Below are positions 35,722-43,695 of a stretch of 64,000 nt of DNA, piece by piece. This DNA is from Clostridium fallax. GTDB taxonomy: Bacteria > Bacillota > Clostridia > Clostridiales > Clostridiaceae. Under the pieces are notes generated by a model. It was not told the origin of the DNA. It searched no databases and was given only the letters and a program-made list of their open reading frames with translations. Each line of letters begins with the position of its first letter. The stretch's first letter is position 1. The DNA lies in the NCBI RefSeq assembly GCF_900129365.1, contig NZ_FQVM01000003.1:113247-177246 (forward strand), in the 5' to 3' direction. The translations under genes and the position numbers were made by a program.

Positions 35722-36354
35722 TTATATTATTTTTCCAAAGGCTCTAATAGGTGATCCGTCTCCATTAGTAATTTTTAATGGAACACCATAAAAATAGAAA
35801 TCCTTATTTATAAAAAAATCTAAATTATTTAGACACTCATAAATTAATTTATTATTTGTAAATAAAATTTTATGCTTATAAAAGCTTTCACTAGTTGATG
35901 GATCAATAGATATTCCATCTATACCAATTCCTTTTATATTAGATAAAGCTAATACATCTATTAAATCTTTAGATGGAGCTAAGTAATTAGTTAAAAAGCT
36001 TTTTTTATTCCAACGGTTACTTGCTCCAGTATAAAAAAAGATAAAATCATAGTTAGATATATTAATATTATCTAAAACAGATAGGGGAATGGGAGTATTT
36101 ACATATTTTGTACAATCTAAAACAATAGCTTTTCCCATAAATTTATCTAAAGGAATTTTATCAATCGAGTAGCAGTTTTCTATCATATGATTTGGAGCAT
36201 CTACATGGGTAGATGAGTGGGTAGTTAAACTTAATCTTTTTACTTCATACCCATCATAGTTAATTGAAGATAATTTTTTTATATAAATTTTTTCCAAATC
36301 ATCGTAAGTTATTATGTTTTCATCTAGGGTGTGAGATAAATCTATTATTTTCAT
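35722..36354 (-). CDS. Cyclase family protein (arylformamidase-like)
   Basis: A 210-residue metal hydrolase of the cyclase/KynB fold. The start IIDLSHTLDE and motif THSSTHVDAPNH match the HxGTHxDAPxH metal site, with Ser in place of the usual Gly. Family members include kynurenine formamidase and isatin hydrolase; no kynurenine pathway genes are nearby, so substrate is unknown. AGGAGG lies 12 bases upstream of the ATG. Confidence 0.85.
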   Translation of the reverse strand: MKIIDLSHTLDENIITYDDLEKIYIKKLSSINYDGYEVKRLSLTTHSSTHVDAPNHMIENCYSIDKIPLDKFMGKAIVLDCTKYVNTPIPLSVLDNINISNYDFIFFYTGASNRWNKKSFLTNYLAPSKDLIDVLALSNIKGIGIDGISIDPSTSESFYKHKILFTNNKLIYECLNNLDFFINKDFYFYGVPLKITNGDGSPIRAFGKII

Positions 36355-36506
36355 TTCAAATTTAAACCTCCTAAAATATTTTTAAACTATTTTTATAAGA
36401 TTAATATAAAAGAAATAGGATTTATGGTAAAATTTTTTATAATAAATATTATAAATTATATAAGCAATAAATATCAAAAAATTATTTAGGTAAGGGGGAT
36501 ATTAAT

Positions 36507-38201
36507 ATGAAATTTTGTGATTTCAAATATGAAAGACCTAATTATGAGGAAGTAAAAGAAAAATTATCAAAATTAATAAAAGAATTAGATGGGGCAAATT
36601 CTTCAAAAGAACAGATAGAAACTATAGAAAAAATAAATAAAATAAGAAATAACATAGAAACCGAAAGCACAATTGTTAGTATAAGACATTCAATTGATAC
36701 AACAGATAAATTTTATGAGGAAGAAGTTGGTTATTGGGATGAGAATGGTCCTCTTTATGAAGAATTAACATCTTCATTTTATAAGTCTTTAGTTAATTCA
36801 AAATTTAAAGAGGATTTAAAGAAAGAATATGGAAAGCAACTTTTTAATATTGCAGAATATTCTTTAAGGGCATTTTCAAAGGATATTATAGAAGATTTAC
36901 AAAATGAAAATAAACTAACTACTGAATATGTTAAGTTAATAGCTTCTGCAAAAATAGATTTTGAAGGAGAAGAGAGAAATCTTTCAGGATTAACTCCTTT
37001 TATGCAATCAACAGATAGAGAAGTTAGAAAGAAAGCTTTAAAAGCTAAATGGGATTTCTTTAAAGATAATGAAAAAGAAATAGATAGGATATATGATGCT
37101 TTAGTAAAGGTTAGAGATAAAATTGCTAAAAAACTTGGATTTAAAAATTTTGTTGAGCTTGGTTATATTAGAATGATGAGAAGTGATTATAATCCACAGA
37201 TGGTAAGTAATTTTAGAAATCAAGTTCTTAAATATATAGTGCCAGAAGCAATGAAGCTATATAATCGTCAAAGTAAAAGGTTAGGATTAGATAAACTATA
37301 TTTTTATGATGAAGCTTTAGAATATTTAACAGGAAATGCTTTGCCTAAAGGAAATTCACAGTGGATAGTTGATAATGGTAAGAAAATGTATTCTGAACTT
37401 TCAAAGGAGACTAAAGAGTTTTTTGATTTTATGACAAAAGAAGAACTTATGGACTTAGTAACTAAAAAGGGAAAAGCTGGTGGAGGATACTGTACTTATA
37501 TGCCAGACTATAAGGCTCCATTTATTTTTTCAAATTTTAATGGAACATCAGGAGATATAGATGTATTAACTCATGAGGCCGGTCATGCCTTTCAAATTTA
37601 CAATAGTTCATGGATAAAATTCCCTGAACTTAATTTTCCAACATATGAAAGTTGCGAAATTCATTCAATGAGTATGGAATTTTTTACTTGGCCATGGATG
37701 AATTTATTCTTCAAAGAAGATACTGATAAATATAAATTTACTCATTTATCATCTGCTATAAAATTTATTCCGTATGGTGTATCAGTAGATGAATTTCAGC
37801 ATTTTGTTTATGAAAATCCAAAAGCTACTGCTGAAGAGAGAAAAAATGTATGGAGAAAAATTGAGAAAAAATATTTATCAAATAGAGATTATGAAGGAAT
37901 AGATATATTAGAAAGAGGATGTTTCTGGTTCCAACAAAGCCATATTTTCTGTTCACCATTTTATTATATAGATTATACACTAGCTCAAATATGTGCTTTA
38001 CAATTTTGGAAAAAAGATAGGGAAAATCATAAAAAAGCATGGGAAGACTATTTAAGCATATGTAAGGTTGGAGGTACAAAATCCTTCTTAGAATTAGTTA
38101 ATTTAGGTGGATTAAAGTCACCTTTTGATAGTGATTGCATAGAATCAATTATAGGAACAATAACTGACTATTTAAAGGAGATAGATGATAAAGAGTTATA
38201 A
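36507..38201 (+). CDS. M3 family oligoendopeptidase
   Basis: A 564-residue zinc metallopeptidase with H-E-A-G-H at residues 356-360 and the downstream glutamate region (ESCEIHSMSMEF) that completes the zinc site. Overall it is the PepF/M3B helical fold and has no signal peptide, so it degrades oligopeptides in the cytoplasm. GGGGG ribosome site. A bidirectional terminator lies between it and the convergent thrS. Confidence 0.93.
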   Translation: MKFCDFKYERPNYEEVKEKLSKLIKELDGANSSKEQIETIEKINKIRNNIETESTIVSIRHSIDTTDKFYEEEVGYWDENGPLYEELTSSFYKSLVNSKFKEDLKKEYGKQLFNIAEYSLRAFSKDIIEDLQNENKLTTEYVKLIASAKIDFEGEERNLSGLTPFMQSTDREVRKKALKAKWDFFKDNEKEIDRIYDALVKVRDKIAKKLGFKNFVELGYIRMMRSDYNPQMVSNFRNQVLKYIVPEAMKLYNRQSKRLGLDKLYFYDEALEYLTGNALPKGNSQWIVDNGKKMYSELSKETKEFFDFMTKEELMDLVTKKGKAGGGYCTYMPDYKAPFIFSNFNGTSGDIDVLTHEAGHAFQIYNSSWIKFPELNFPTYESCEIHSMSMEFFTWPWMNLFFKEDTDKYKFTHLSSAIKFIPYGVSVDEFQHFVYENPKATAEERKNVWRKIEKKYLSNRDYEGIDILERGCFWFQQSHIFCSPFYYIDYTLAQICALQFWKKDRENHKKAWEDYLSICKVGGTKSFLELVNLGGLKSPFDSDCIESIIGTITDYLKEIDDKEL

Positions 38202-38296
38202 AAACTTATAGTAATAAATATATTATTAAATAATGCTATAAAAACAATTATTATAAAAGTAATTATTATTTAAAAGTTTATAAGAATTTAAGGATA

Positions 38297-38345
38297 AAAA
38301 AATATAGGATTTAGATTAAATCTAAATCCTATATTTTTATTTTTA
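38297..38345. terminator. Bidirectional terminator between M3 peptidase and thrS
   Basis: An 18-bp perfect stem (38297-38314 with 38321-38338), six-base loop, A-run left, T-run right. Confidence 0.9.
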
Positions 38346-40277
38346 GTTATTTTCTTTATTTTTTATTTCAGATACGATTCTATTTATAAAATCATTAAGA
38401 GCGATAGGACCTTCTTCGCCATTTTTTCTGCTTCTTACAGCAACTTCTTTATTTGCAGCTTCTTTTTCACCTACAATTAAGATATAAGGAGCTCTTTCTA
38501 ATCTAGCTTCTCTTATTTTGTATCCTATTTTTTCAGCTCTATAGTCAGCTTCAACTCTAACACCATTATTTCTTAAGCTTCTAACAACTTCATCAGCATA
38601 ATCATTATATTTATCTGATATTGGAAGTACTTTAGCTTGAACTGGTGATAACCAAGTTGGAAGTGCACCAGCATATTTTTCTATTAGCATTGCTAAAGTT
38701 CTTTCATAACAACCTAATGATGATCTGTGAATTATAAACGGAGTTTTCTTTTCTCCATTTTTATCAACATAAGTCATTCCAAATCTTTCAGCTAGAGCAA
38801 AGTCTATTTGTATAGTTATTATAGTATCTTCTTTTCCATGAACGTTTTTACATTGAATATCTAATTTAGGTCCATAGAAAGCAGCTTCTCCATCTGCTTC
38901 AGTATAGTTTATTTCTAAATGATCAAGTATTTGTTTCATTGTAGCTTGAGTTTCTTCCCAAGCTTTAGGATTATCTATATATTTGTGTTTATCAGTTGGA
39001 TCCCATTTTGAAAATCTATAACTTATATCTTCACTAATTCCTAAAGTAGCCATTACATATTTAACTAAGTCAAGAACACCTTTAAATTCTTCTTCTAATT
39101 GTTCTGGTGTACAAACTATATGACCATCAGCTAAAGTAAATTGTCTAACTCTTATAAGACCATGCATTTCACCAGATGATTCATTTCTGAATAGTGGTGA
39201 AGTTTCTGAATATCTTACAGGAAGATCTCTATAGCTGTGTTGCTCTTTATTATAAATAGTGAATTGGAATGGACAAGTCATAGGTCTTAAAGCAAGAACC
39301 TCATCATCCTTTTCTTCATCTCCTAATACGAACATACCATCTTTATAGTGATCCCAGTGACCTGATATTTTATATAAATCACTTTTAGCCATGTAAGGAG
39401 TTTTTGTTAGTACATAGCCTCTTCTTTCTTCTTCATCTTCTATCCATCTCTGAAGAACTTGAACTATTTTAGCTCCTTTTGGCATTAATAGAGGAAGACC
39501 TTGACCTACATTTTCATCAGTAGTAAATAATTTTAATTCTCTACCTAATTTATTGTGGTCTCTTTTTTTAGCTTCTTCTAAAGCTTCTATATGAGCATCT
39601 AAATCGCTCTTTTTAGTAAATGCTGTTCCGTATACTCTTGTAAGCATTTTATTTTTTTCATTGCCTTTCCAATAAGCACCAGCAGTTTTTAATAGCTTAA
39701 AGGCTTTTATAGGTTTCAAATTAATTAGATGAGGACCAGCACATAGATCAACGAAATCACCTAATTTATAGAATGAAATAATCTCATCTTCACCAAGATC
39801 ATTTATAAGTTCTACTTTATAAGGTTCATTTTCCATAAGCTTTAAAGCTTCATCTCTTGGCAATTCAAATCTTTCTATTACTGGATTTTCTTTGATTATT
39901 TTTTTCATTTCAGCTTCTATTTTTTCAAGGTCTTCTTGTGAAAAAGCCTCTTCAACATCAAAATCATAATAGAATCCATTTTCTATTGAAGGTCCTATAG
40001 CTAACTTAGCTTCAGGGAAAAGTCTTTTTACAGCAGCTGCTAATATATGAGATGTAGTATGTCTGAAAGCATCTTTACCTTCTTGTGAGTCAAATGTGCA
40101 GATACTTAATTCACAATCATCATTTACAATATGTCTTAAATCAACAACCTCATTATTAATTATTCCACAGTAAGCATTTCTTGCTAATCCTTCACTTATA
40201 CTTTTTGCTATATCTAAAACTGATAAACCAGCTTCAAATTCTTTTACTGAACCATCTTTTAAAGTAATTTTTATCAT
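38343..40277 (-). CDS. thrS: Threonyl-tRNA synthetase
   Basis: Charges tRNA-Thr. Domain order is standard: TGS (residues 1-60), editing domain with HTTSHILAAAVKRLFP and a later CAGPH metal triad part, class II catalytic core (RPMTCPFQFTIY and VRYSETSPLFRNE), and anticodon-binding domain. The start at ATG 40277 has GGGAG properly placed; an ATG at 40295 reads six extra codons through that site. Expression is controlled by the upstream T-box leader. Confidence 0.96.
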   Translation of the reverse strand: MIKITLKDGSVKEFEAGLSVLDIAKSISEGLARNAYCGIINNEVVDLRHIVNDDCELSICTFDSQEGKDAFRHTTSHILAAAVKRLFPEAKLAIGPSIENGFYYDFDVEEAFSQEDLEKIEAEMKKIIKENPVIERFELPRDEALKLMENEPYKVELINDLGEDEIISFYKLGDFVDLCAGPHLINLKPIKAFKLLKTAGAYWKGNEKNKMLTRVYGTAFTKKSDLDAHIEALEEAKKRDHNKLGRELKLFTTDENVGQGLPLLMPKGAKIVQVLQRWIEDEEERRGYVLTKTPYMAKSDLYKISGHWDHYKDGMFVLGDEEKDDEVLALRPMTCPFQFTIYNKEQHSYRDLPVRYSETSPLFRNESSGEMHGLIRVRQFTLADGHIVCTPEQLEEEFKGVLDLVKYVMATLGISEDISYRFSKWDPTDKHKYIDNPKAWEETQATMKQILDHLEINYTEADGEAAFYGPKLDIQCKNVHGKEDTIITIQIDFALAERFGMTYVDKNGEKKTPFIIHRSSLGCYERTLAMLIEKYAGALPTWLSPVQAKVLPISDKYNDYADEVVRSLRNNGVRVEADYRAEKIGYKIREARLERAPYILIVGEKEAANKEVAVRSRKNGEEGPIALNDFINRIVSEIKNKENN

Positions 40278-40309
40278 TTTAAGTTCTCCCTTCATTAAAT
40301 AATTTATCT

Positions 40310-40590
40310 TTTAAGTTTATTTTTAAAATTAAAAAACTCCCATCCCTTTCTAATAAAAGAAAGGGACGAGAGTATAACATTCCCGTGGTTCCACCCAATT
40401 TGTATAAAATATAAAAGCCATATTTTATACCACTTTTTAATCGTAACGAGATTAACGGACTTTATTAGAGTCACTCAGAGGTGGTCTTCAGTTAATTCCA
40501 TTTAAAAATACTTACACCAAATGTATTCTCTCTCTGAAAATGTACCATAACTTACTCTTCTCTTCATAGTATTATAAATTTTTTATTTTT
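40310..40590 (-). ncRNA. T-box leader of thrS
   Basis: On the minus strand the conserved T-box GGGTGGAACCACGGG (40382-40396) is followed by a terminator hairpin (CCCTTTC / GAAAGGG core, about 40323-40370, then T's). Stem I with AGAGAGAGAA and a candidate specifier ACC (Thr) in GAAGACCACC precedes it. Uncharged tRNA-Thr stabilises the antiterminator and allows thrS transcription. The specifier assignment is by eye. Confidence 0.93.
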
Positions 40591-40595
40591 AACTT

Positions 40596-40624
40596 ATTAT
40601 AGATTTATTTTTTGTATATGTCAA
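40596..40624 (-). promoter_or_regulatory. Promoter of the thrS T-box transcript
   Basis: On the minus strand TTGACA (40619-40624), a 17-base spacer and TATAAT (40596-40601): a consensus sigma-A promoter just upstream of the T-box leader. Confidence 0.88.
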
Positions 40625-40980
40625 CATAATATATTTATAATAATCCTATAATTTATTTATATAATTAACTATAATTTTTTCATAATATTAAAATAAAAAA
40701 TAAACTTATAGGTTTATTTAATTATAAAAATTTTAATTTAATGAATATAATTTATAGTATTACTTAAATATTAAAAATTATTTGATGAAATAAAAAATTA
40801 CTGAAAGATTTAAAATTATTGTTTGATTAAGAAATATATAAATTAACATTTATAGTTTTAACTTATTATATAAAAAAGTATTATTATATGTGACTAAAAA
40901 ATATATATTTATAAATTAATTTGTTAAAAAATATTTAGAATAATATATAAATATATATGATAAATTAATAAAATAAAAAA
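40625..40980. other. AT-rich intergenic region before tRNA cluster
   Basis: About 350 bases of almost pure A/T with stop codons in all frames. I see no gene or RNA motif. Confidence 0.5.
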
Positions 40981-40984
40981 ACTC

Positions 40985-41013
40985 TTGACTTAATTATAAA
41001 ATTTTTGTAATAT
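40985..41013 (+). promoter_or_regulatory. Promoter of first tRNA cluster
   Basis: TTGACT (40985-40990), 17 bases, TAATAT (41008-41013), 23 bases before the first mature tRNA. Confidence 0.75.
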
Positions 41014-41036
41014 ATAAATGCAAACAGCAATGAAAT

Positions 41037-41110
41037 GCGGGTGTAGCTCAATGGTAGAGCCCTAGCCTTCCAAGCTAGTTACGTGGGTTCGATTCCCATC
41101 ACCCGCTCCA
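41037..41110 (+). tRNA. tRNA-Gly(TCC), copy 1
   Basis: Complete cloverleaf with acceptor GCGGGTG/CACCCGC, anticodon TCC in loop CTTCCAA, T-loop TTCGATT and encoded CCA. Identical to the copy at 43159. Confidence 0.97.
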
Positions 41111-41130
41111 AGTTTAAAGTTTGCATTTGT

Positions 41131-41214
41131 GCAGGTGTGGCGGAATTGGCAGACGCACTAGACTTAGGATCTAGCGCCTACGGCGTGGGGGTTCGACTCC
41201 CTTCACCTGCACCA
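41131..41214 (+). tRNA. tRNA-Leu(TAG)
   Basis: Class II tRNA with long variable arm (CGCCTACGGCG), anticodon TAG in loop CTTAGGA, acceptor GCAGGTG/CACCTGC and encoded CCA. Confidence 0.97.
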
Positions 41215-41227
41215 ATTAAATAATTAT

Positions 41228-41302
41228 GCGGAAGTGACTCAATGGTAGAGTGTCACCTTGCCAAGGTGAAAGTTGCGGGTTCGAGTCCCGTCTTCCGCTC
41301 CA
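41228..41302 (+). tRNA. tRNA-Gly(GCC)
   Basis: Cloverleaf with acceptor GCGGAAG/CTTCCGC, anticodon GCC in loop TTGCCAA and encoded CCA. Last gene of the first cluster. Confidence 0.97.
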
Positions 41303-41303
41303 A

Positions 41304-41333
41304 AAAAAGCAACTCAATTTTGAGTTGCTTTTT
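41304..41333. terminator. Bidirectional terminator after tRNA cluster
   Basis: AAAGCAACTCAA / TTGAGTTGCTTT with A- and T-runs on the two sides. It ends the tRNA transcript and the convergent HNH-like gene. Confidence 0.88.
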
Positions 41334-41347
41334 ATATATATATATTT

Positions 41348-41743
41348 TTAAATTATATTTCGCTCTAAAAGTATATCTTCTAACTCTTCAATAGAATAAT
41401 ATTTATTGCCCATAATTTTACAAATAATATCTTTTGATTTATATCCTTCTTTATAAACTTTTAAGTCTTTAGTTAATCTTTTTAATGAATTTTTATTTAA
41501 TGAAAGTATATTTTTTAATTCATTAATTTTATAATAAGGATTTTTTAATATGTTTTCTAAAGAATACTGCATTTCTAATTTATATTTTAAATCTATTTCT
41601 CTATTTCTATGAGGACCATTTTTACCTCTATGATGAATAGGACATAAATATTTATAATTTAATTTAAAATCTAGTCCACCTTCACTTTTATGAATAATAT
41701 GGTGAATATCTGCTATTTTATTACAAACTTCACAATAGTACAA
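41348..41743 (-). CDS. HNH endonuclease-like protein
   Basis: The first 50 residues have the treble-clef pattern of HNH nucleases: YYCEVC, then DIHHIIHKSEGG, LNYKYLCPIHHRG. The C-terminal half holds two HTH-like segments (LKNILSLNKNSLKRL; YSIEELEDILLE). An upstream ATG at 41770 is in frame, but AAGGAGG lies downstream of it and is spaced 8 bases from the TTG at 41743, so the TTG is preferred (131 residues). Position between tRNA genes and lack of partners suggest an accessory gene. It could be a homing-type or restriction nuclease, or a non-nuclease zinc protein. Confidence 0.7.
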   Translation of the reverse strand: MYYCEVCNKIADIHHIIHKSEGGLDFKLNYKYLCPIHHRGKNGPHRNREIDLKYKLEMQYSLENILKNPYYKINELKNILSLNKNSLKRLTKDLKVYKEGYKSKDIICKIMGNKYYSIEELEDILLERNII

Positions 41744-41912
41744 AAACAATTCCTCCTTAAAGATTTTCATAATTATAAAATATCATGAAAAAACATAACT
41801 ATCAATATTATAAAGGAATTTAAAACATTGATAAATAAGGAAATATATACTAAAATTAAGGTGTAATAATTCTGAAAATTAAAAATATTGCAGTATAAAA
41901 GGATGTGTTGAA

Positions 41913-42587
41913 ATGAGAACTAAGTATAATGTATTTGACTTTTGGGAAAGATATATATCAAAAAACAGAACTATTAGAAGTAGAATGTTTAGTAAAGAAA
42001 AAATAACAAAACAAACAACTTATTTTCACACAGTAATATTTAGCAAAAAATATGGAATAGAGAGTATGTGGGGAATAGCTCCAAATGAAAGAATGCTATT
42101 AGGATATATACAACATAGTTTTCTACCAGAAGCTTTTTACAAATGGATATATAGTAAAAATAAAAAGGCAGGATTTGTGCCTATAAAAACAGCTAAAGAT
42201 ATTGTAAAAGATGCAGAAAAACATAAAGATGTAAATAAAGATGATGCAAAATCTATGAAAGAGCAAATAACTATACTTAATAGATTGTGGGATGTACCTA
42301 CAGATAGATTAATGTTAGAGCTTAAAAAATTTGCTAGGGTATTTAATAAAAAATGGTTTGGGAGTAGTTCAGAATTTTTATATATAAATGTATTTAAAAA
42401 TTCTAAAGAATTAGGGGAGTTTGTACTAAAAACAAATTTATTAACAGATTTTGAAAAGAACTTTGAAGAGACTATAGGATGTACAGAAGAACAGTGGTTA
42501 AGCCTTTGTGATAATGTTGTAAATGATGATACTGCAGAAGAAAAATTTAAGGAAATATTAGAAAAACATTTAAATGAAGTAGTTTAA
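41913..42587 (+). CDS. Unknown 224-residue protein between tRNA clusters
   Basis: I do not recognise it. It is soluble and Lys-rich, with aromatic-rich N-terminal blocks (NVFDFWERYISKNR; TTYFHTVIFSKKYG) and a helical, acidic C-terminus (ETIGCTEEQWLSLCDNVVND). It has no signal peptide, membrane segment or metal motif. ATG start with an AAGGATGTG-type ribosome site 6-7 bases away. It is divergent from the HNH-like gene and followed after 22 bases by the promoter of the next tRNA cluster. Confidence 0.65.
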   Translation: MRTKYNVFDFWERYISKNRTIRSRMFSKEKITKQTTYFHTVIFSKKYGIESMWGIAPNERMLLGYIQHSFLPEAFYKWIYSKNKKAGFVPIKTAKDIVKDAEKHKDVNKDDAKSMKEQITILNRLWDVPTDRLMLELKKFARVFNKKWFGSSSEFLYINVFKNSKELGEFVLKTNLLTDFEKNFEETIGCTEEQWLSLCDNVVNDDTAEEKFKEILEKHLNEVV

Positions 42588-42609
42588 TAAAAAAATATAA
42601 AAAAAGATG

Positions 42610-42638
42610 TTGACACTTCTCGACAATATGTGTATAAT
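42610..42638 (+). promoter_or_regulatory. Consensus promoter of tRNA-Arg/Gln cluster
   Basis: TTGACA (42610-42615), exact 17-base spacer, TATAAT (42633-42638): a perfect sigma-A consensus 21 bases before tRNA-Arg. Confidence 0.93.
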
Positions 42639-42658
42639 AATCATTGTTGTTGAGAAAT

Positions 42659-42735
42659 GCGTTTTTAGCTCAGTTGGATAGAGCAACGGCCTTCTAAGCC
42701 GTGGGCCAGGGGTTCGAATCCCTTAAAACGCACCA
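42659..42735 (+). tRNA. tRNA-Arg(TCT)
   Basis: 77-base cloverleaf with acceptor GCGTTTT/AAAACGC, anticodon TCT in loop CTTCTAA and encoded CCA. Confidence 0.97.
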
Positions 42736-42739
42736 TCGA

Positions 42740-42814
42740 TGGGATATCGCCAAGCGGTAAGGCAATGGACTTTGACTCCATTATGCGTAGGTTCGAATCC
42801 TGCTATCCCAGCCA
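42740..42814 (+). tRNA. tRNA-Gln(TTG)
   Basis: 75-base cloverleaf with acceptor TGGGATA/TATCCCA, anticodon TTG in loop CTTTGAC and encoded GCCA end. Starts four bases after tRNA-Arg. Confidence 0.96.
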
Positions 42815-42846
42815 AAAGCACGATGTTAAATCGTGCTTTTTTATTA
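42814..42846 (+). terminator. Terminator of tRNA-Arg/Gln
   Basis: AAAAGCACGA / TCGTGCTTTT stem with T-run, starting right at the tRNA-Gln 3' end. Confidence 0.88.
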
Positions 42847-43088
42847 TATATTAAATTTAACTTAATATATAATAATTAATTGGATATACAGTTACTAAAT
42901 TAAAAAAGATAAAATTAAATTTTAGATTTTAACCTTAATATAATATTATATTAAGATTTATAATTAATATAATTTAATATTCCCCTAAATTATATTTGTA
43001 AATTTAATATTAAATAAATTTTATTAATTAATATTTATCAAAATTAAAACTTTAATTCATAAGAGAGTTTAAAAAAATAAAAATATTT
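42847..43088. other. AT-rich intergenic region
   Basis: About 240 bases with no ORF or recognisable motif before the next tRNA promoter. Confidence 0.5.
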
Positions 43089-43117
43089 TTGACAAATATA
43101 TATAAATCATGTATAAT
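43089..43117 (+). promoter_or_regulatory. Consensus promoter of second tRNA-Gly(TCC)
   Basis: TTGACA (43089-43094), 17-base spacer, TATAAT (43112-43117). Confidence 0.92.
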
Positions 43118-43158
43118 AATAAATGTTGTAAGAAAAATTAAAAAATATGTTAAATTAT

Positions 43159-43232
43159 GCGGGTGTAGCTCAATGGTAGAGCCCTAGCCTTCCAAGCTAG
43201 TTACGTGGGTTCGATTCCCATCACCCGCTCCA
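43159..43232 (+). tRNA. tRNA-Gly(TCC), copy 2
   Basis: 74 bases identical to the copy at 41037-41110, including encoded CCA; flanks differ. It has its own promoter and terminator. Confidence 0.97.
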
Positions 43233-43288
43233 TTTTTATTATAAATTAATTTTATAGAGATATTATTTAAATGAATATTAGAAGTTTT

Positions 43289-43320
43289 AGGTTATACAAA
43301 GTTTGTATAATCTTTTTTTA
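43289..43320 (+). terminator. Terminator after second tRNA-Gly
   Basis: AGGTTATACAAA pairs with TTTGTATAATCT (G-T wobble), followed by T's; 57 bases after the tRNA. Confidence 0.7.
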
Positions 43321-43431
43321 TTATTAAAAAGGCATTATAAAAAAAGTAAGTTTAAAAATTTTTTTAAAAGTATCAAAAAGAAAAAATATTATTTTATAGA
43401 TTATCATAAAAAAATAAAAAAAATTAACTAA

Positions 43432-43460
43432 TTGACAAAATTAATTTAAACTGATAAAAT
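43432..43460 (+). promoter_or_regulatory. Promoter of the SAM-riboswitch transcript
   Basis: TTGACA (43432-43437), 17 bases, TAAAAT (43455-43460), about 25 bases before the aptamer. Confidence 0.85.
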
Positions 43461-43485
43461 ACAAAATAAATAAAATCAAATAGTT

Positions 43486-43587
43486 CTTATCAAGAGTGGT
43501 GGAGGGACTGGCCCTATGAAACCCGGCAACCAGAAGTTTGATTAACTTCAAGGTGCTAAATCCTGCAGGTGAACCTGATAGATAAGT
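43486..43587 (+). ncRNA. SAM-I riboswitch (S box)
   Basis: CTTATCAAGAGTGGTGGAGG opens the aptamer, followed by GACTGGCCCTATGAAACCCGGCAACC, a variable stem, AAGGTGCTAAATCC and the closing GATAGATAAG that pairs with the first strand. These are the full S-box signatures. With SAM bound the downstream terminator forms and the transporter gene is off. Confidence 0.95.
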
Positions 43588-43603
43588 GAGTTATGAATTT
43601 CGA

Positions 43604-43634
43604 CCTTCTGTCTATTAGGCAGAAGGTTTTTTTA
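43604..43634 (+). terminator. Expression-platform terminator of SAM riboswitch
   Basis: CCTTCTG / CAGAAGG with 9-base loop and seven T, 17 bases after the aptamer. Confidence 0.9.
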
Positions 43635-43695
43635 TGCCATCTTGATAGATATTTGAAAATGGTAAATAAATATTTTAAAAGAAGGGATGATACTT

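Noticed and set aside
40625..43158. Prophage or genomic island at the tRNA cluster
   Set aside because: No integrase, phage structural gene or att-like partial tRNA repeat; the repeats are two full functional tRNA genes.
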